Shown in pieces: positions 35,489-46,188 of a DNA stretch of 64,000 nucleotides. Source of the stretch: Lunularia cruciata (lineage: Eukaryota > Streptophyta > Marchantiopsida > Lunulariales > Lunulariaceae); contig OX419759.1 of NCBI GenBank assembly GCA_948567375.1, positions 12,740,744 through 12,804,743 of the forward strand, in the 5' to 3' direction. The notes below the pieces were generated by a model. That model made no database searches. It worked only from the letters and a program-made list of their open reading frames with translations, and had not been told where the DNA came from. The number at the start of each line of letters is the position of its first letter. Position 1 is the first letter of the stretch. The translations under genes were made by a program, and so were the position numbers.

Positions 35489-37256
35489 GAAGACTCTTGC
35501 AATGGGTAGAACTTTTTGCAAATCACTTTTAAAATCATCTTGTTGCAAACACCTTGTCCTTGTAGGAGCTTGCATTGGCAGCCATGTAACCTTGACACCT
35601 CAAGAATCTATGTGAGAGCGCATTTTGAGTAGATTAGATCCTTGTATTAGTAATTCTGCAAACAGGTGTACTAATGGCACTAGAAGTGAGAAATGAGAAG
35701 AGACAACAAGGGACACTCAACATCATCAATAATCTCCCAAGACATATGAGTGGGATTTTTACCTTTGAGCAAAGTACATCCAAAGTAGAAAACTAGACTT
35801 CTTGTTGTGGATTTAGAACCTATCAAATGCTTCCATATTAGAATAGTTTGTGATAAGCATGACCTAAGTCCTAGGATCTCTAGAGGAAGTCCTTCCTTTT
35901 AGATAGAATATCACTAGCAATAGGTTCTTGGACCCAAAAACTCACCATTTGGCAAGATATATAAATATCTTATAGATACCCCATACAATTATCATATTAA
36001 AAAAATTGAAAGCCAAGATAGACTTCTCTTTTGACAGAGAAAAAATGACTAAAAACTATCAAGTCAACTCACTCAAAGATCTCATCCAAAGTGTTGTCAC
36101 AAAAATGATCATGAAACTCTTTGAGTCAAATTGAACCAAGCCATTTTCTTCCAAATTCTTCAAGCGTGCAAATTGGTGAGTTGGGTACAAATGTTTTGTA
36201 AACATGCGGTTGAGTTAATACATGGTATGATTGAGTAGGAAGGGGTTATGATTGTATCACCATTCATACTACACTTCTATATAGGTATGAATTTCCAACA
36301 AAAGAAGAAAAGAAGAAATACCCAAGCCACTTCAATCCTTTAGAATACTTCATTGAGCATCCAAACTTAATTCAAGAAACTAAGAAATACATAATATTAG
36401 ACAAAGAGTATGTTGGCTTGAGGAAGTTTGTGCCAGTGGAAGAATCTTACAATACAAAAAATGGTTGTAAAAAGATAATTTTTGCCCAACCAAAGGTTCA
36501 AGTATCCAAGAAACAAAATCTACAATCTCAATTGATTGATAAATCCTTAGGCAAAAGTGGAAGCAAAGGAAGGCATGTCAACAAGAGAAATGATGACAAT
36601 ATAGACAAAGCATGCCACTCTAGATCACAATCCATATCAGATCATGGAAAGCTTGCTTCAAGGAACAAAAAAGGATCTAGGAATCATGAATCTTTCCCCC
36701 TGATTTTATCACCCATATTAGACAATGAGGTGAACATTGGGTGCCTTAACAACAAAATGAAATTGTTTCAAACATCTAAATAGGGCAATGATAGGGGTAG
36801 AGCTCTTATAGGAGGAGAAAATGGAAGGGAGAAAGACAAGGAGGCTCTTATATTAAACCTAAAGAAGATGTCAAAGAAGAAAGCAACAACAAACCTTAAC
36901 TTCATCTTAGGAGCACATGGTAACAAAGTTGGGTCATCATGTAGAAGCAAGATGGTGAGGCTCATACAAATGAACTAGATTATGTCAAGAAAGAATGAAA
37001 TTTGGATAAGGAACCTCTCACAAAGGAAGAGTTCCTCAAAATGAAGGAGGAAGAATCAAGCAATGGGTGACTAAATGAGAGAAAGAGGATGTAGACTGGG
37101 TTGATGATATCGCCATAGCAAAGTAGGAGATGATAGTGAGGATCAACTTGCAGACCATTGATTGGTGAATGATGCAAGTGCAAAGAGTATCATTGCCACA
37201 AAGGACATTCTCTACAAACTTAAGAATGAGAATAACTTACTCTCGTGGTTGATGAC

Positions 37257-37608
37257 TATAAAAGACCAAGAACAAGGAGAGAAATAGGAGGATTGAAACT
37301 CATATTGGAACACTTGAATGAGGGAAAACTCTGAATACTAGCATGAGCTTTGGCTTTGGTATTTATAGGTAGCATACAAGGCCCTTGAGAAGCTTCTCAA
37401 GAAGCTTCCTTCTAGAAGCTGCCTACTTGGTGTGCAAGCTAAGCTAGTTGGAAGCTTCTAGAAGCTACTTACTTGAGGTGCAAGCTAAGCTAACCAGGAA
37501 GCTTCCCAAGAAGCTTCCTAGATACTTTCAGAATATTCTAGGCTAATTTTTTTTTATTTGCTACTTCATTAGCCTACTAACTTCGTCGCTAAACTCCATA
37601 TTGTTACA
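37257..37608 (-). repeat. Cv 3' LTR
   Basis: 352 bp. On the minus strand it begins TGTAACAATATGGAG and ends CTTTTATA (CA mutated). It lacks a 59-bp segment present in the 5' LTR; the gap lies between direct repeats AAGCTTCTCAAGAAGCTTCC. Contains GAAGCTTC/TTCTAGAA boxes and a TATA box. Confidence 0.92.
37360..37463 (-). promoter_or_regulatory. Cv 3' LTR promoter: TATA box with heat-shock-element-like cluster
   Basis: TATA box CTATAAATA lies at 37,360-37,368 (minus). Upstream (higher coordinates), GAAnnTTC pairs occur at 37,389-37,396 and 37,401-37,408, TTCnnGAA at 37,410-37,417, and a perfect three-box GAAgcTTCtaGAA at 37,451-37,463. The consensus for heat-shock factor binding is alternating nGAAn units, three or more. 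The distance from TATA to the first pair is about 21 bp. Regulation by heat is inference. Confidence 0.6.
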
Positions 37609-37620
37609 TATTCCCTCACT
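37609..37620 (-). other. Cv polypurine tract
   Basis: The minus strand reads AGTGAGGGAATA directly before the 3' LTR start TGTAACA. Somewhat degraded by two T residues. Confidence 0.7.
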
Positions 37621-37790
37621 GTTAGTTGGTGACGTCCTCATCGCAATGAAGCTTCAAACTCTTGGATGGCCGTCTGTGCATTCTGGAGGTGAGAAAGAGG
37701 TTCCCATGTGGTATCATGAAAAGGATACACTTTCTAAAGGACCTTGTACTCTGTATGTTATTGACGGCCCCGTTGAAAATCAACAGCCCC
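37621..37790 (-). pseudogene. Cv chromodomain
   Basis: At the end of minus-strand pol, EYKVL-KVYPFHDTTWEPL then HLQNAQTAIQEFEASL matches the core of plant chromovirus chromodomains (WEP and aliphatic helix). One stop replaces the Trp-Lys part (VKWKG becomes VL-KV). It directs integration to marked chromatin in this family. Confidence 0.88.
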
Positions 37791-38010
37791 GTTGAATATG
37801 GCGACGTGCAAGGATATGATCAACTTTGTACTCCTCATGATCATTGATAGGGACATGAGGAAGTGGAGCTTAGACTCAAGAGGAAAAGGAAGAGGCTTTA
37901 GGAACAAAGTGTTTCAACTTGGAAACATGAACGACAAGATGGATACGCATATGACAAGGCAAAGCAAGTTGATAAGCAACAAGAGAGAAAATTTGGATGA
38001 CATCAAAGGG

Positions 38011-39400
38011 TCATATATAATTAGGGGCAAGTTTACAAACTTGGGTATCAAGTGGGAGAGGGAGGTTACTAAAGGATAGCATGACTTTCTCACCGACTTC
38101 AAAGGTGAAATCACAATGATGATGGTCTACATATTGTTTTTGACAATTCTGAACAACAAGGAGGTGAGATTTGGCTTGTTGGAGAGATTGGGATATAGTG
38201 GTCAAGAATTTTGAAGTATGAGAAACTTGAGATGGAAGGGAAGCAAGAAGAGAATCTGGAACAAGCAGATCTTGGCCAAAATTGAGAAAGAAAGGAGAAA
38301 ATCCGGTGCTTGCATGTTTGGAGTTCTTGTAGGCAAATTCTACAATGGAAGACATTCATCCCAACTGATATGGTGGACATTGATAAAGACATGCAACATA
38401 TCCTCCAATTTATGATTTGCACATTTGGTTTGTCAATCAATTTGAGGATGATAGGTTGTGGACAAAGCAAGCTTGGTGCCGAGTATCTGGAAGAGTGCTT
38501 GCCAAAACTTCCCAATAAATTGAGGATCATGGTCGGAGATGAGTACACATGGCATCTTATGATGCTTGAAGACATTGTCAAAATAGATTTGCGCTAAGGT
38601 TGGAGCATCCACGGTATCACAGGTTGGTGCCAAGTGGATTTGCTTACTAAGCTTATCGACAAATATCACAATTGTTATATGTCCTTGCTTTGTCCTGGGT
38701 AAGATGTGATGAGATCCAAGCTCACATGCTCTCATCAAGTGGATGGAATGGCAAGTGGTTGAAGGAGTCCACTTGGCTTCTGATTTTGGCCTTGTTACAT
38801 TGGCAGCTCTCACACAATCAAACAAACTCTCAAACATCTTGTGTCATGTTGGGCCACCATCATCGGTGTTGGAGAGTACCCAAGGTCTTTTCCATACCCA
38901 TGTGACCAGCTATGGGTAAATCATGGGCTTCTTGAAGGTGCACAAGTCGAAGATCACATGTGCCATAGATTTGCGCTAAGGTTGGAGCATCCACGGTATC
39001 ACAGGTTGGTGCCTAGTAGATTTGCTTACTAAGCTTATCGACAAACACCATGATTGTTATGTGTCCTTGCTTTGTCTTGGGCAAGGATGTGATGAGATCC
39101 AAGCTCACATGCTCCCATCAAGCGGATGGAATGGCAAGTGGTTGAAGGAGTCCACTTGGCTTCTGATTGTTGGCCTTGTTATGTTGGCAGCTCTCACACA
39201 ATCAAACAAATTCTCAAACATCTTGTATCATTTTGGGCCACCACCATCAGTGTTGGAGGGTACCCAAGGTCTTGTCCACACCCATGTGACCAACTATAGG
39301 TAAATCATGGGCTTCTTGAAGGTGCACAAGTCAAAGATCACATGTGGCTAGAACATAGATCCAATCCTCATGGAATAGAAGGCCTTCCTTGATGGAGAAG
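38011..39400 (-). pseudogene. pol: Cv integrase, with internal duplication
   Basis: The HHCC zinc finger is readable at about 39,340-39,190 (LPIVGHMGVDKTLGTL, then CESCQHNKA). The core (frame 38,837-38,433) shows LPRTKQGHITIVIFVDKLSK and ISDHDPQFIGKFWQALFQ, holding the first two catalytic Asp. Then VEFAYKNSKHASTGFSPFFL and a VGEKVMLS block (38,355-38,011). A 382-bp duplication splits zinc finger and core and shifts the frame. The element cannot make an intact enzyme. Confidence 0.92.
38583..39346 (-). repeat. 382-bp tandem duplication within Cv integrase
   Basis: Unit 1 is 38,583-38,964 and unit 2 is 38,965-39,346; both start ATAGATTTGCGCTAAGG and end CACATGTG. They differ by scattered substitutions and single-base indels. 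382 is not a multiple of three, so the event broke the frame. It duplicates the part of integrase from the zinc finger into the start of the core. Confidence 0.95.
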
Positions 39401-39658
39401 GTATTGTACTCCTTGTCGCATGATGTAAGGCAACCATGTACCATTTGGAAAAGTGAAAAAGTGATCTTGTTGTAGAGCTGACTGAAACTCATTTTGGACC
39501 TTGGAGTCAATTAACACCATCATAATTGCCATTGTGATGAGAAGAAGAGACTTCAAATCAGATCATTGTGATAAAACATCAAGGATGACATGGAACCAAC
39601 CTGGTTTGTACTCAAGTTTGATGTCAAAAAATTGGAGTTGTTTCTCCCATTGATGATG

Positions 39659-39979
39659 TCAACTCTTCATGTGTTCCAAGTGTAAGGTTTGCAACAATGG
39701 TTTGTGATCAGTTTGCATGATTACTTGTTTCTCCAAGAGGTAATGCCTCCATATCTTGGTGGCATATACCATTGCAAGTTGTTCTTGATCTTGAGCAAAG
39801 TAGTTTCTTTCAGCCATATTCAGTCGGTGAGACACGAAGGCAATGGGATGTAGTCCATCTAAGAATTCTTGTTGCAACACAACTCCAATTGCAAAGTTAA
39901 AAGCATCAAAATCAACCACATAGGGTAGCTGAGGATGATATGGTTGAAGAATGGGCCTTGAAGACACCATATGTTTCAA
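39659..39979 (-). pseudogene. pol: Cv RNase H domain, open frame
   Basis: 106 open residues: PQLPYVVDFDAFNFAIGVVL (D-A-S-N of the family changed to D-A-F-N), HPIAFVSHRLNMAERNY, QDQEQLAMVYATKIWRHYLL and TDHKPLLQTLHLEHMKS. These are the canonical blocks in order. The following minus-strand sequence runs into the integrase. Confidence 0.92.
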
Positions 39980-40129
39980 CTTCTAGAATATTTCTTCATG
40001 CTTGGTGGTCCACTGGAAGCTCAAGTCCTTTCCCAAGAGGTCAGTCAATGGTGCAGCCAAATGAGCATAATAATGGATGAACTATTGGTTAAAATGGACC
40101 AATCCATTAAATGCCCATACTTATGTAGC

Positions 40130-40805
40130 ATCCTTTGGAGTAGGCTAATCAGTAATGGTCTTGATTTTCTCCTCTTTGATCTTTATCCCCTCGGATGAGA
40201 TCTTGTGCTCCAAGAAGGTAACTTTCTTTTGCCAAAAGGCACACTTTGACTTCATGCAATAAAATTTCCATTGTCATAGTCATCTTAGGACTTCTTGCAC
40301 GTGATCCTTTCTCTAACTATAGATTAAGATATCATCCAAGAACACTACCACATATTGATCCAATAGTCTATCCAACATCTAATGCATCTGATCCATGAAG
40401 ACTATTGGAGCATTAGTGAGCCTAAAAGGTAGAAATTTCCACTCAAAATGCCCATACCTTGTGTGAAGGCCATCTTTTGCACATCCTCCCTATCAATAGG
40501 AATTTGCCAATAGCCGCTGCAAAGATCCACCTTGGAAAAGTATCATGCTCCACTCACTTGACCAAGCAAGTCATCAATCCAAGGCAAGGGATATGCATTG
40601 TTTGCTTATTGAGCCCATGATAATCAATACAAAAACAAAGTCCTCTATCTTTCTTTGGAACAAATAGTACCAGTGCTCCCCAAGGAAAGTTACTATGTTG
40701 TATGAAGTCCTTCTCTAACAACTCCATAAGTGTTGTTTGCAACTCCTCCAACTTCTTTGGCGAGAGCCAATAGATTGGTCTACTCATTAGAGTACTCCTT
40801 GGCAA
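40130..40805 (-). pseudogene. pol: Cv reverse transcriptase, broken
   Basis: N-terminal RT is open at 40,805-40,554: RPIYWLSPKKLEELQ, then LEKDFIQHSNFPWGALVLFVPKK and CIDYHGLNKQT. After a shift, the polymerase box reads YVVVFLDDILIY with both catalytic Asp codons at 40,331-40,336 intact. Thumb sequence continues to about 40,130. Copies the element's RNA into DNA. Confidence 0.92.
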
Positions 40806-40980
40806 TAACTCAATCTGAAGAGCATACCACGATTAGAGAGTAATCCCTTTGGTAGATCATCCAAAAACACATCCAAAAACTCATGAACTATCTGATCAAC
40901 CATTGTTTGATGAGGCTCTTGACTCTCCTTAGATTGTCCTTGTGCAATCGGCTTGATCCACACCACAAAAATAGACTTAT

Positions 40981-41220
40981 CTTCTTCCAAAGCTTGCTCT
41001 ATGGCTGCTTCATTAACAAACTTCCCATCTAGGGACTCATCTCTCTTCAAAGCTTACTCCATGGTCACCTTCTTGGCAAACTTCCCATCTAGGGACTCAT
41101 CTCTCTTCAAAGCTTACTCCATGGTTGCCTTCTTGGCAAAATTCCCATCTTTGGGCTCCTCTCTCTTCAAGGCATGCTCTATGACTACCTTCTTGACAAA
41201 ATTCTCATCTTGGGATTGAC
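40981..41220 (-). repeat. In-frame 60-bp tandem repeat between Cv protease and RT
   Basis: Four units of exactly 60 bp, that is 20 codons, encode variants of ALKRDESLDGKFAKK on the minus strand. Middle units differ by a few bases, outer ones more. In two units a Gln or similar codon before ALKRDE has become a stop. The open frame 40,787-41,050 leads out of the repeat towards RT (FLDDLPKGL block). Confidence 0.92.
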
Positions 41221-41299
41221 TATTCTTAGGTGTCTTACTCAAAGGTGCCATACAACCTAACTGGAAATTCCTACCTTGGTGTTGTACTTGAATTTATCA

Positions 41300-41653
41300 T
41301 CAGAGCCAATCAAATTGAACCTTATGATGTTCAAGCCAAGGTAGTCCTAGAATGACATCATAGTGTAGAGGTGCCACTACAAACCTCATACACTCCAAAT
41401 ACTCTTTTCTAATCTTAAAAGTAATAGGATGTGAGGTACAAAATGCAAAATATTTTCTACCATCCGCCATCATCAATCTACTTCCAATCACTAGCTTGAT
41501 AGGAATACCCAATTCCTTTGCTACTGGCATAGACATGCAATTTTCTAAACTTCCAAAATCAACCAAAATCCTACAACCCCAATTAGATATCTTACCTTGC
41601 AAGTGAAGCAAACTTGCATAGGTCGAGCATTCAATCCCATTGGAACTAATCAA
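41300..41653 (-). pseudogene. pol: Cv protease, open frame, active site changed
   Basis: 117 open residues. The N-terminal part includes ILVDFGSLENCMS, aligned with the LVDSGSTHNF-type active site of chromovirus proteases, so the Ser/Thr of D-S/T-G is Phe. It continues through LVIGSRLMMADG to the C-terminal DVILGLPWL, which is intact. The Phe probably disables cleavage. It is one C-to-T step from Ser. Confidence 0.88.
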
Positions 41654-41699
41654 GCTCCCAATAGGTAGCTCAAAATCTCCTACTTGGATTCCTTGTTTC

Positions 41700-42840
41700 C
41701 TTGATCATTCTGTTCCACAAACTCCATCTAGGCAACTTGTCGAGGTTGCTTTTTCCTAAGTGGACATTCAACAATGTGATGTCCAACTTGGCAACAATAA
41801 AACAACCTCTATTTTATTGTTATCTTTCTCTATCTGTTGCACCAAGTGATCTTTGTTGGATAACATCAATCTCCATTGGTGTTGGTTCCCACACATGCGT
41901 ATTGTATTGGTAGGCTTTGTGTAGGTCAAGGTCAAGACCAAGTTGTTGCAACCAAGGAATCAAAGCGGTCAACCAATTGCATGGCTTCTTCTATGTTTTG
42001 TGGTCACCTCCAATTTGGTTCATGACTTCAATCCCCCCACAAATTTCTCTGGAACTTCACCTTCTTGTATATCTAGAATTTGCATGATGATGTTTTGAAA
42101 TTGTGTGATGTAGCTCCTTACTAAGCCAATCTACTTCAAGTCCACCAATTTACCTTGTGTGGCTTGAGTGGCATTTTTAGTTTGAAATCAACCAAGTATT
42201 GCATCCTTGAATTCTACAAATGTCAAAATTGGTCCAACAATCTATTGTTCAGCTCGCTCTACTTAGAATTGCCACCAAAGTTTTGCCACACCATCCAATT
42301 GCTAGAAGCCAAGAGAATCTATGTCTATTCATCTTGAAGATTGGTGGCTTCAAAGTAACATTTGTAGTCAAACAAAAAATTCTCCATTGTGCCCAAAAGA
42401 TTCTTGCCTTCAAACACCTTGGGTTTTGGAAATTGAATGCAATCTTCTCCATCTCAAATTGGTACTCTCTCTATATGTTTTTGTCGTTGTTTGTGTCGTT
42501 CATCTAACAATCAAGTAAGGTGCTTGATTTGTTGTTGCATTGCAAAGATAACCTCCGGTATTACCGCCATATCTTCTACTCTATCCCTCTACTCTATCTC
42601 ACTTCTCCCAATTTATCTAATTGATCAACACATAGATGCAACATGTCTACCATTCTCCATAAGTTACAATTGGAAGTATCAAGGGTTCCTCAAACAAGGT
42701 GTCATATGAAAAAAATCTTGCCCAAAGCGCAAGGTGATGAATTGCGTGAAATGATGCTTGGGTAATATTTGGACATGAAAGTCCTAATGGTTTGGCGGAA
42801 GTGGATTTGGTGGACCATAAATTCCATCCATCTCATTCTT
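41700..42840 (-). pseudogene. gag: Cv gag, broken
   Basis: Minus-strand protein shows the gag domain with CYFEATNLQDE...LASSNWMVWQNFGG and NNRLLDQF (about 42,380-42,220), followed by a decayed VEFKDAILG-like stretch. A single zinc knuckle at about 41,805-41,760 reads FYCCQVGHHIVECP with the first Cys replaced by Leu (TTG). Stops and shifts break the frame. Structural protein of the particle. Confidence 0.85.
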
Positions 42841-42852
42841 GCTCCGATACCA
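42841..42852 (-). other. Cv primer binding site
   Basis: The minus strand reads TGGTATCGGAGC one base after the LTR end. The initiator-methionine tRNA site is TGGTATCAGAGC, so there is one transition. It starts minus-strand DNA synthesis. Confidence 0.95.
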
Positions 42853-42853
42853 A

Positions 42854-43264
42854 TGTAAAAGACCAAGACCAAGGAAATAAATATGAGAATAGAAACTCAC
42901 ATTAGAACACTTGAATGAGGGAAAACTCTAAATCCTAGCATGAGCTTTGGCTTTGGTATTTATAGGTAGCATACAAAGCCCTTGAGAAGCTTCTCAAGAA
43001 GCTTCCTTGAGCCACTCTCTTAGACTGCAAGCCAAGTTAACTAGCAAGCTTCTCAAGAAGCTTCCTTCTAGAAGCCAACTACTTGGCATGCAAGCTAAGC
43101 TAGTTGGAAGCTTCTAGAAGCTACTTACTTGAAGTGTAAGCTAAGCTAGCCGGGAAGCTTCCCAAGAAGCTTCTTAGATACTTTTGGAATATTCTAGACT
43201 AATTTTTCTTATTTGCTAGTTCGTTAGCTCTACTAACTTCATCGCTAAATTTTATATTGTTATA
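42854..43264 (-). repeat. Cv 5' LTR
   Basis: 411 bp. On the minus strand it begins TATAACAATAT (TG mutated to TA) and ends CTTTTACA. Same order of motifs as the 3' LTR plus the extra 59-bp segment, which the solo LTR at 33.9 kb also has, so this longer form is ancestral. Confidence 0.92.
42957..43119 (-). promoter_or_regulatory. Cv 5' LTR promoter: TATA box with heat-shock-element-like cluster
   Basis: TATA box at 42,957-42,965 (minus). GAAnnTTC pairs at 42,986-42,993, 42,998-43,005 and 43,057-43,064; TTCnnGAA at 43,066-43,073; perfect GAAgcTTCtaGAA at 43,107-43,119, identical to the one in the 3' LTR. The extra 59-bp segment adds one more cluster. This is the LTR that would drive the element's transcript. 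Confidence 0.6.
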
Positions 43265-44421
43265 GTGATGGTATACACCATCAACATGGTGGTGCACCCA
43301 ATAGAAGCCTTAAAGGAATGCCTACTATTCTACTAGTAGCTTGATAACATCATCATAGATCCAACAACCCTCATAAGACAACTCTACCATCATGCACAAA
43401 TGAGTATGAAGGAAAAGGCCTTACTTTATATTGAGCTAAACTATGTCAGGTAGAAGCTCATAATAGAGGAAATCCATCCTCAAAAAAGAGAATTTTGTTG
43501 TAGAAATACCAAAAGGACAAGCTTGCTCAAGAGTTATCCCTTGACATCTGAAGGTAGACCTTGACACCCTCAATAGCAAATTTTCATAATAACAAACTAA
43601 GCATGACAAGGAACTAGAGGCACAAGATAAGGAAGTAATATCTTTTTGAATCGATTTAAATGATGCACATTCCAAAACAATTATAGCAAAAGCCCATTAC
43701 AAGAATCTCAAGGGGCTTATAGACCTTTGTATTAAGGAGCTCACTAAGAGCCTCAAGCATCAAAGGGAGAAATAAGACAAAAAAATACAAAGGTCTGTGA
43801 TGAAGTAAATATAGAGCTCCAATTAACAAACAAACTTGGAAAATGAACAAATTGGTTTGTGTGTCCCTATTGGACATACAACTTATGAACTCCTTGACCA
43901 AATGGAACAAATAGCAAGTGAACATCCATAATAGAAGGATCTCATGACAAAAATTGATGAATTGAAGAGAAAGGTCTATACAAATGACAAGCTTAAGGCG
44001 TTGTTTGTCAAGTTGCATATCTATATCATCTCCAAGTTTTAGGAAACACATACAAGTTTTATGCAATAAATTGGTGGTTAAATAAAGGAGCCTGTATGCT
44101 CATCTGAATTTTTTAAGGAGAAGGAATTTCAACACAAGATGCACCAAATCAACTTATAAACAAGTAGGCAGCTTTGTATGACAAAATTTTCAACTAGGTG
44201 ATATAAATGCAATCCATATTGTAGTTAGGATAGGATTAGCTCACTTTGTAAGTGTGATCTATGGCTCTTTGTAACATTATATACTTTGTTAGGCTACAAT
44301 ACAAACAATTTGTGTTAGACAACCTCCCAAAAAATAACGATAAATGAACAATCAAGAAGTTGAGGTGGCTATTCCTTATGGGTTGTGCCTACTTAAGTTA
44401 CTTTAGAATAATTCAGGTAAT

Positions 44422-45559
44422 TGTGAGAACCCAATGTTAGCATACTAATAGTAAAATGATAATAATAGTTCATTCCCACAAGGATGTGGCTTGGAAATGA
44501 TTAGACTTGAAGGGAAAGTGTCACAATGTCTAGTTTTTCTAGTGTTACATATTTACCTCTTGAGCAAGAGAGGATAAAGTCTCCCATATTGCTATTCTAC
44601 AAGATAGAGAATTGAAATCACTCTCACAAAATATCAAACCCAAGTTTGGAGGTGATGGTTCACTTCACGCCACATGCTACTTCCTCTCAAAGAGCTTCTT
44701 TACCCAAAGGCCAATTCCACCTTGAACGAGATTTTATTCCAAAGGCTGGTTTCATACCAAAGGTTTAGTCACTCTAATGATGTTGTATACTACCTTCCTC
44801 TCAAGGCATATTCATATGAAATCATGAAATATACTATTTAATTGGCTTCCTATTTAGTAATATTTCAATGGTCAAGTGCTCTTAGAACCCTCATTTACAT
44901 CATTTTGTTCCATTTGAACATCAAGGAAAACTTCCCTTCATTGATGTGACTTCCTTATTTAGGTACTCAAGATCTGATCCTACTTTGATGTTATTCACCT
45001 TGACCAAGCATGCAATCAAAGATGCAAATTGTGGAAAATCAACACCAAGGATCATGGAGTCCTTGCACCAATACTTTAATTATGAAAAATAAAAAAATAT
45101 ACAATGCATTGCAACTCATATATGCAATTCCTGTTTTAATGAAGAGATCAATGCAAAGGGATGCTGAAATCTTCTTCTTACTCCTACATCATTCATTTCT
45201 AATCCTAGGTACTAATCTTATCTTATCTTTACATGCTAATGTAAGAACTGCCTATGCATATGTAGAAGCTCAAACTAGCTCTTTGTCGTTTCTTATTCAA
45301 ATTTGAATTTATCTTCACAACAAAGATCTTTGGCTTACAAAATTGTCCTAAGGTTTCACGCCAAAGGTCTTTCTAGCCAAAGGACAATTCAAGCCAAAGG
45401 TAATTCTACACTTAGTATTTTGCTACTACTTTCCCTTTCCTTGAGGTTCCCTTTATATTGATACTTTGTGGCAAAGAATAATATCCACCTACACACATTA
45501 ATTGAGAGGTTTATCCTTTCCTTGTAATTTTTAATTGACTCAAGTAGGGTATTTGTAGA
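44422..45559 (-). other. Z LTR, part downstream of its ORF
   Basis: Non-coding. Contains several CCAAAGG-type short repeats (for example GCCAAAGG at 45,380-45,420) and near the LTR end AGTTCATTCCC (plus strand), which also occurs inverted near the Y LTR end (53,545-53,560). No gene supported; the frame at 45,010-45,306 has no domain. Confidence 0.6.
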
Positions 45560-46188
45560 ATCCTTGAACTTCTTGGTGATGTGCTTGTGGAGCGTGTCAT
45601 GGAGTCTTGGAGATGTGCTTGTGAAGCTTGTCCATGTACACCTTTGCCTCTAATGCATGTACTTGGGATCTCAACTTCCACAGCTTCAACTTCTATAGAT
45701 GAGTCTTTAAAGCCTCCTCAAATAACCCAACCAATTGATCTCACATCATCAATATCTTTGCTAAGATCTTTGCACTCTCTTCATCCAATTGCATTTGGCT
45801 CTCCTATAGCTCAACTAGCACTTCTTTACAAATTACCATGCAATCTTATTTGCATTCTTTCTCCTTCTCATTCAATATCAAAGCAAGCTTTTGAATCTTT
45901 AATTTTGCATTCCATTTCTCTTCTTGATGTTGCATCATTTTTACTTTTGTCTTCTTGACCTCTCCTTGTAGAGCATCAATCTCCTCCTCCCAAGCCTTCA
46001 ATTGCTTGTTAAATTGCCACTAGTGCTTGTCTTCTTCTTGGAAAAATTGCTTTTCTTTATCTTGTCTTTTTTCCCTTCCTCAATGTACTTCCTTGCTAGG
46101 GCTTGTCCTTCTTCTCTTAATTTGAGTACCTCCTATGCCAAATTCTTGTTATGCTTTCCATTAGCTATATATTACATATGGATCTTGG

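Larger units (their letters stand above)
37257..43264 (-). mobile_element. Element Cv: complete Ty3/gypsy chromovirus in X 3' LTR
   Basis: Minus strand: 5' LTR 42,854-43,264, initiator-Met primer site 42,841-42,852, gag with one zinc knuckle, protease, RT, RNase H, integrase, chromodomain, polypurine tract, 3' LTR 37,257-37,608. The chromodomain after integrase makes it a chromovirus. Flanks ATGAC and GTGAT could be a target duplication with two transitions. Frames hold stops and shifts, but motifs are far better preserved than in X, so it is younger. Two solo LTRs of the same family lie in X pol. Confidence 0.95.
35859..44090 (+). pseudogene. LTR-borne ORF of X, copy B, split by the Cv element
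   Basis: Starts at ATG 35,859. N-terminal domain: SLKDLIQSVVTKMIMKLFES at about 36,070, then HFYIGMNFLTKEEKKKYPSHF (about 36,270-36,340), then LRKFVPVEESYNTKNGCKKI (36,418 onwards). An open frame 36,418-36,783 carries the Lys/Ser/Asn-rich linker. After 37,256 the Cv element intervenes; coding texture resumes at 43,265 and reads through to about 44,090 as a heptad-rich, Lys/Glu/Leu coiled coil (for example HYKNLKGLIDLCIKELTKSL at about 43,690-43,750). Frameshifts and stops throughout. Without the insertion the protein would be roughly 700 residues. The DKEYVGLRKF..VEES.NT stretch aligns with Z (DAEFSHIGKF..LEETHNT). Function unknown. Confidence 0.75.

Noticed and set aside
38111-38581. 156-residue minus-strand frame over Cv integrase
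   Set aside because: Out of frame with the integrase motifs, which are read in 38,837-38,433 and 38,355-38,011; it is a shadow frame.
34967-44416. Alternative reading: X copy B as the start of a second, tandem X element rather than a 3' LTR
   Set aside because: A polypurine tract directly precedes it, the primer site follows the homologous end of copy A, and both copies end with matching ...ACTAGG..TCACA termini. One element with long LTRs explains all of it.
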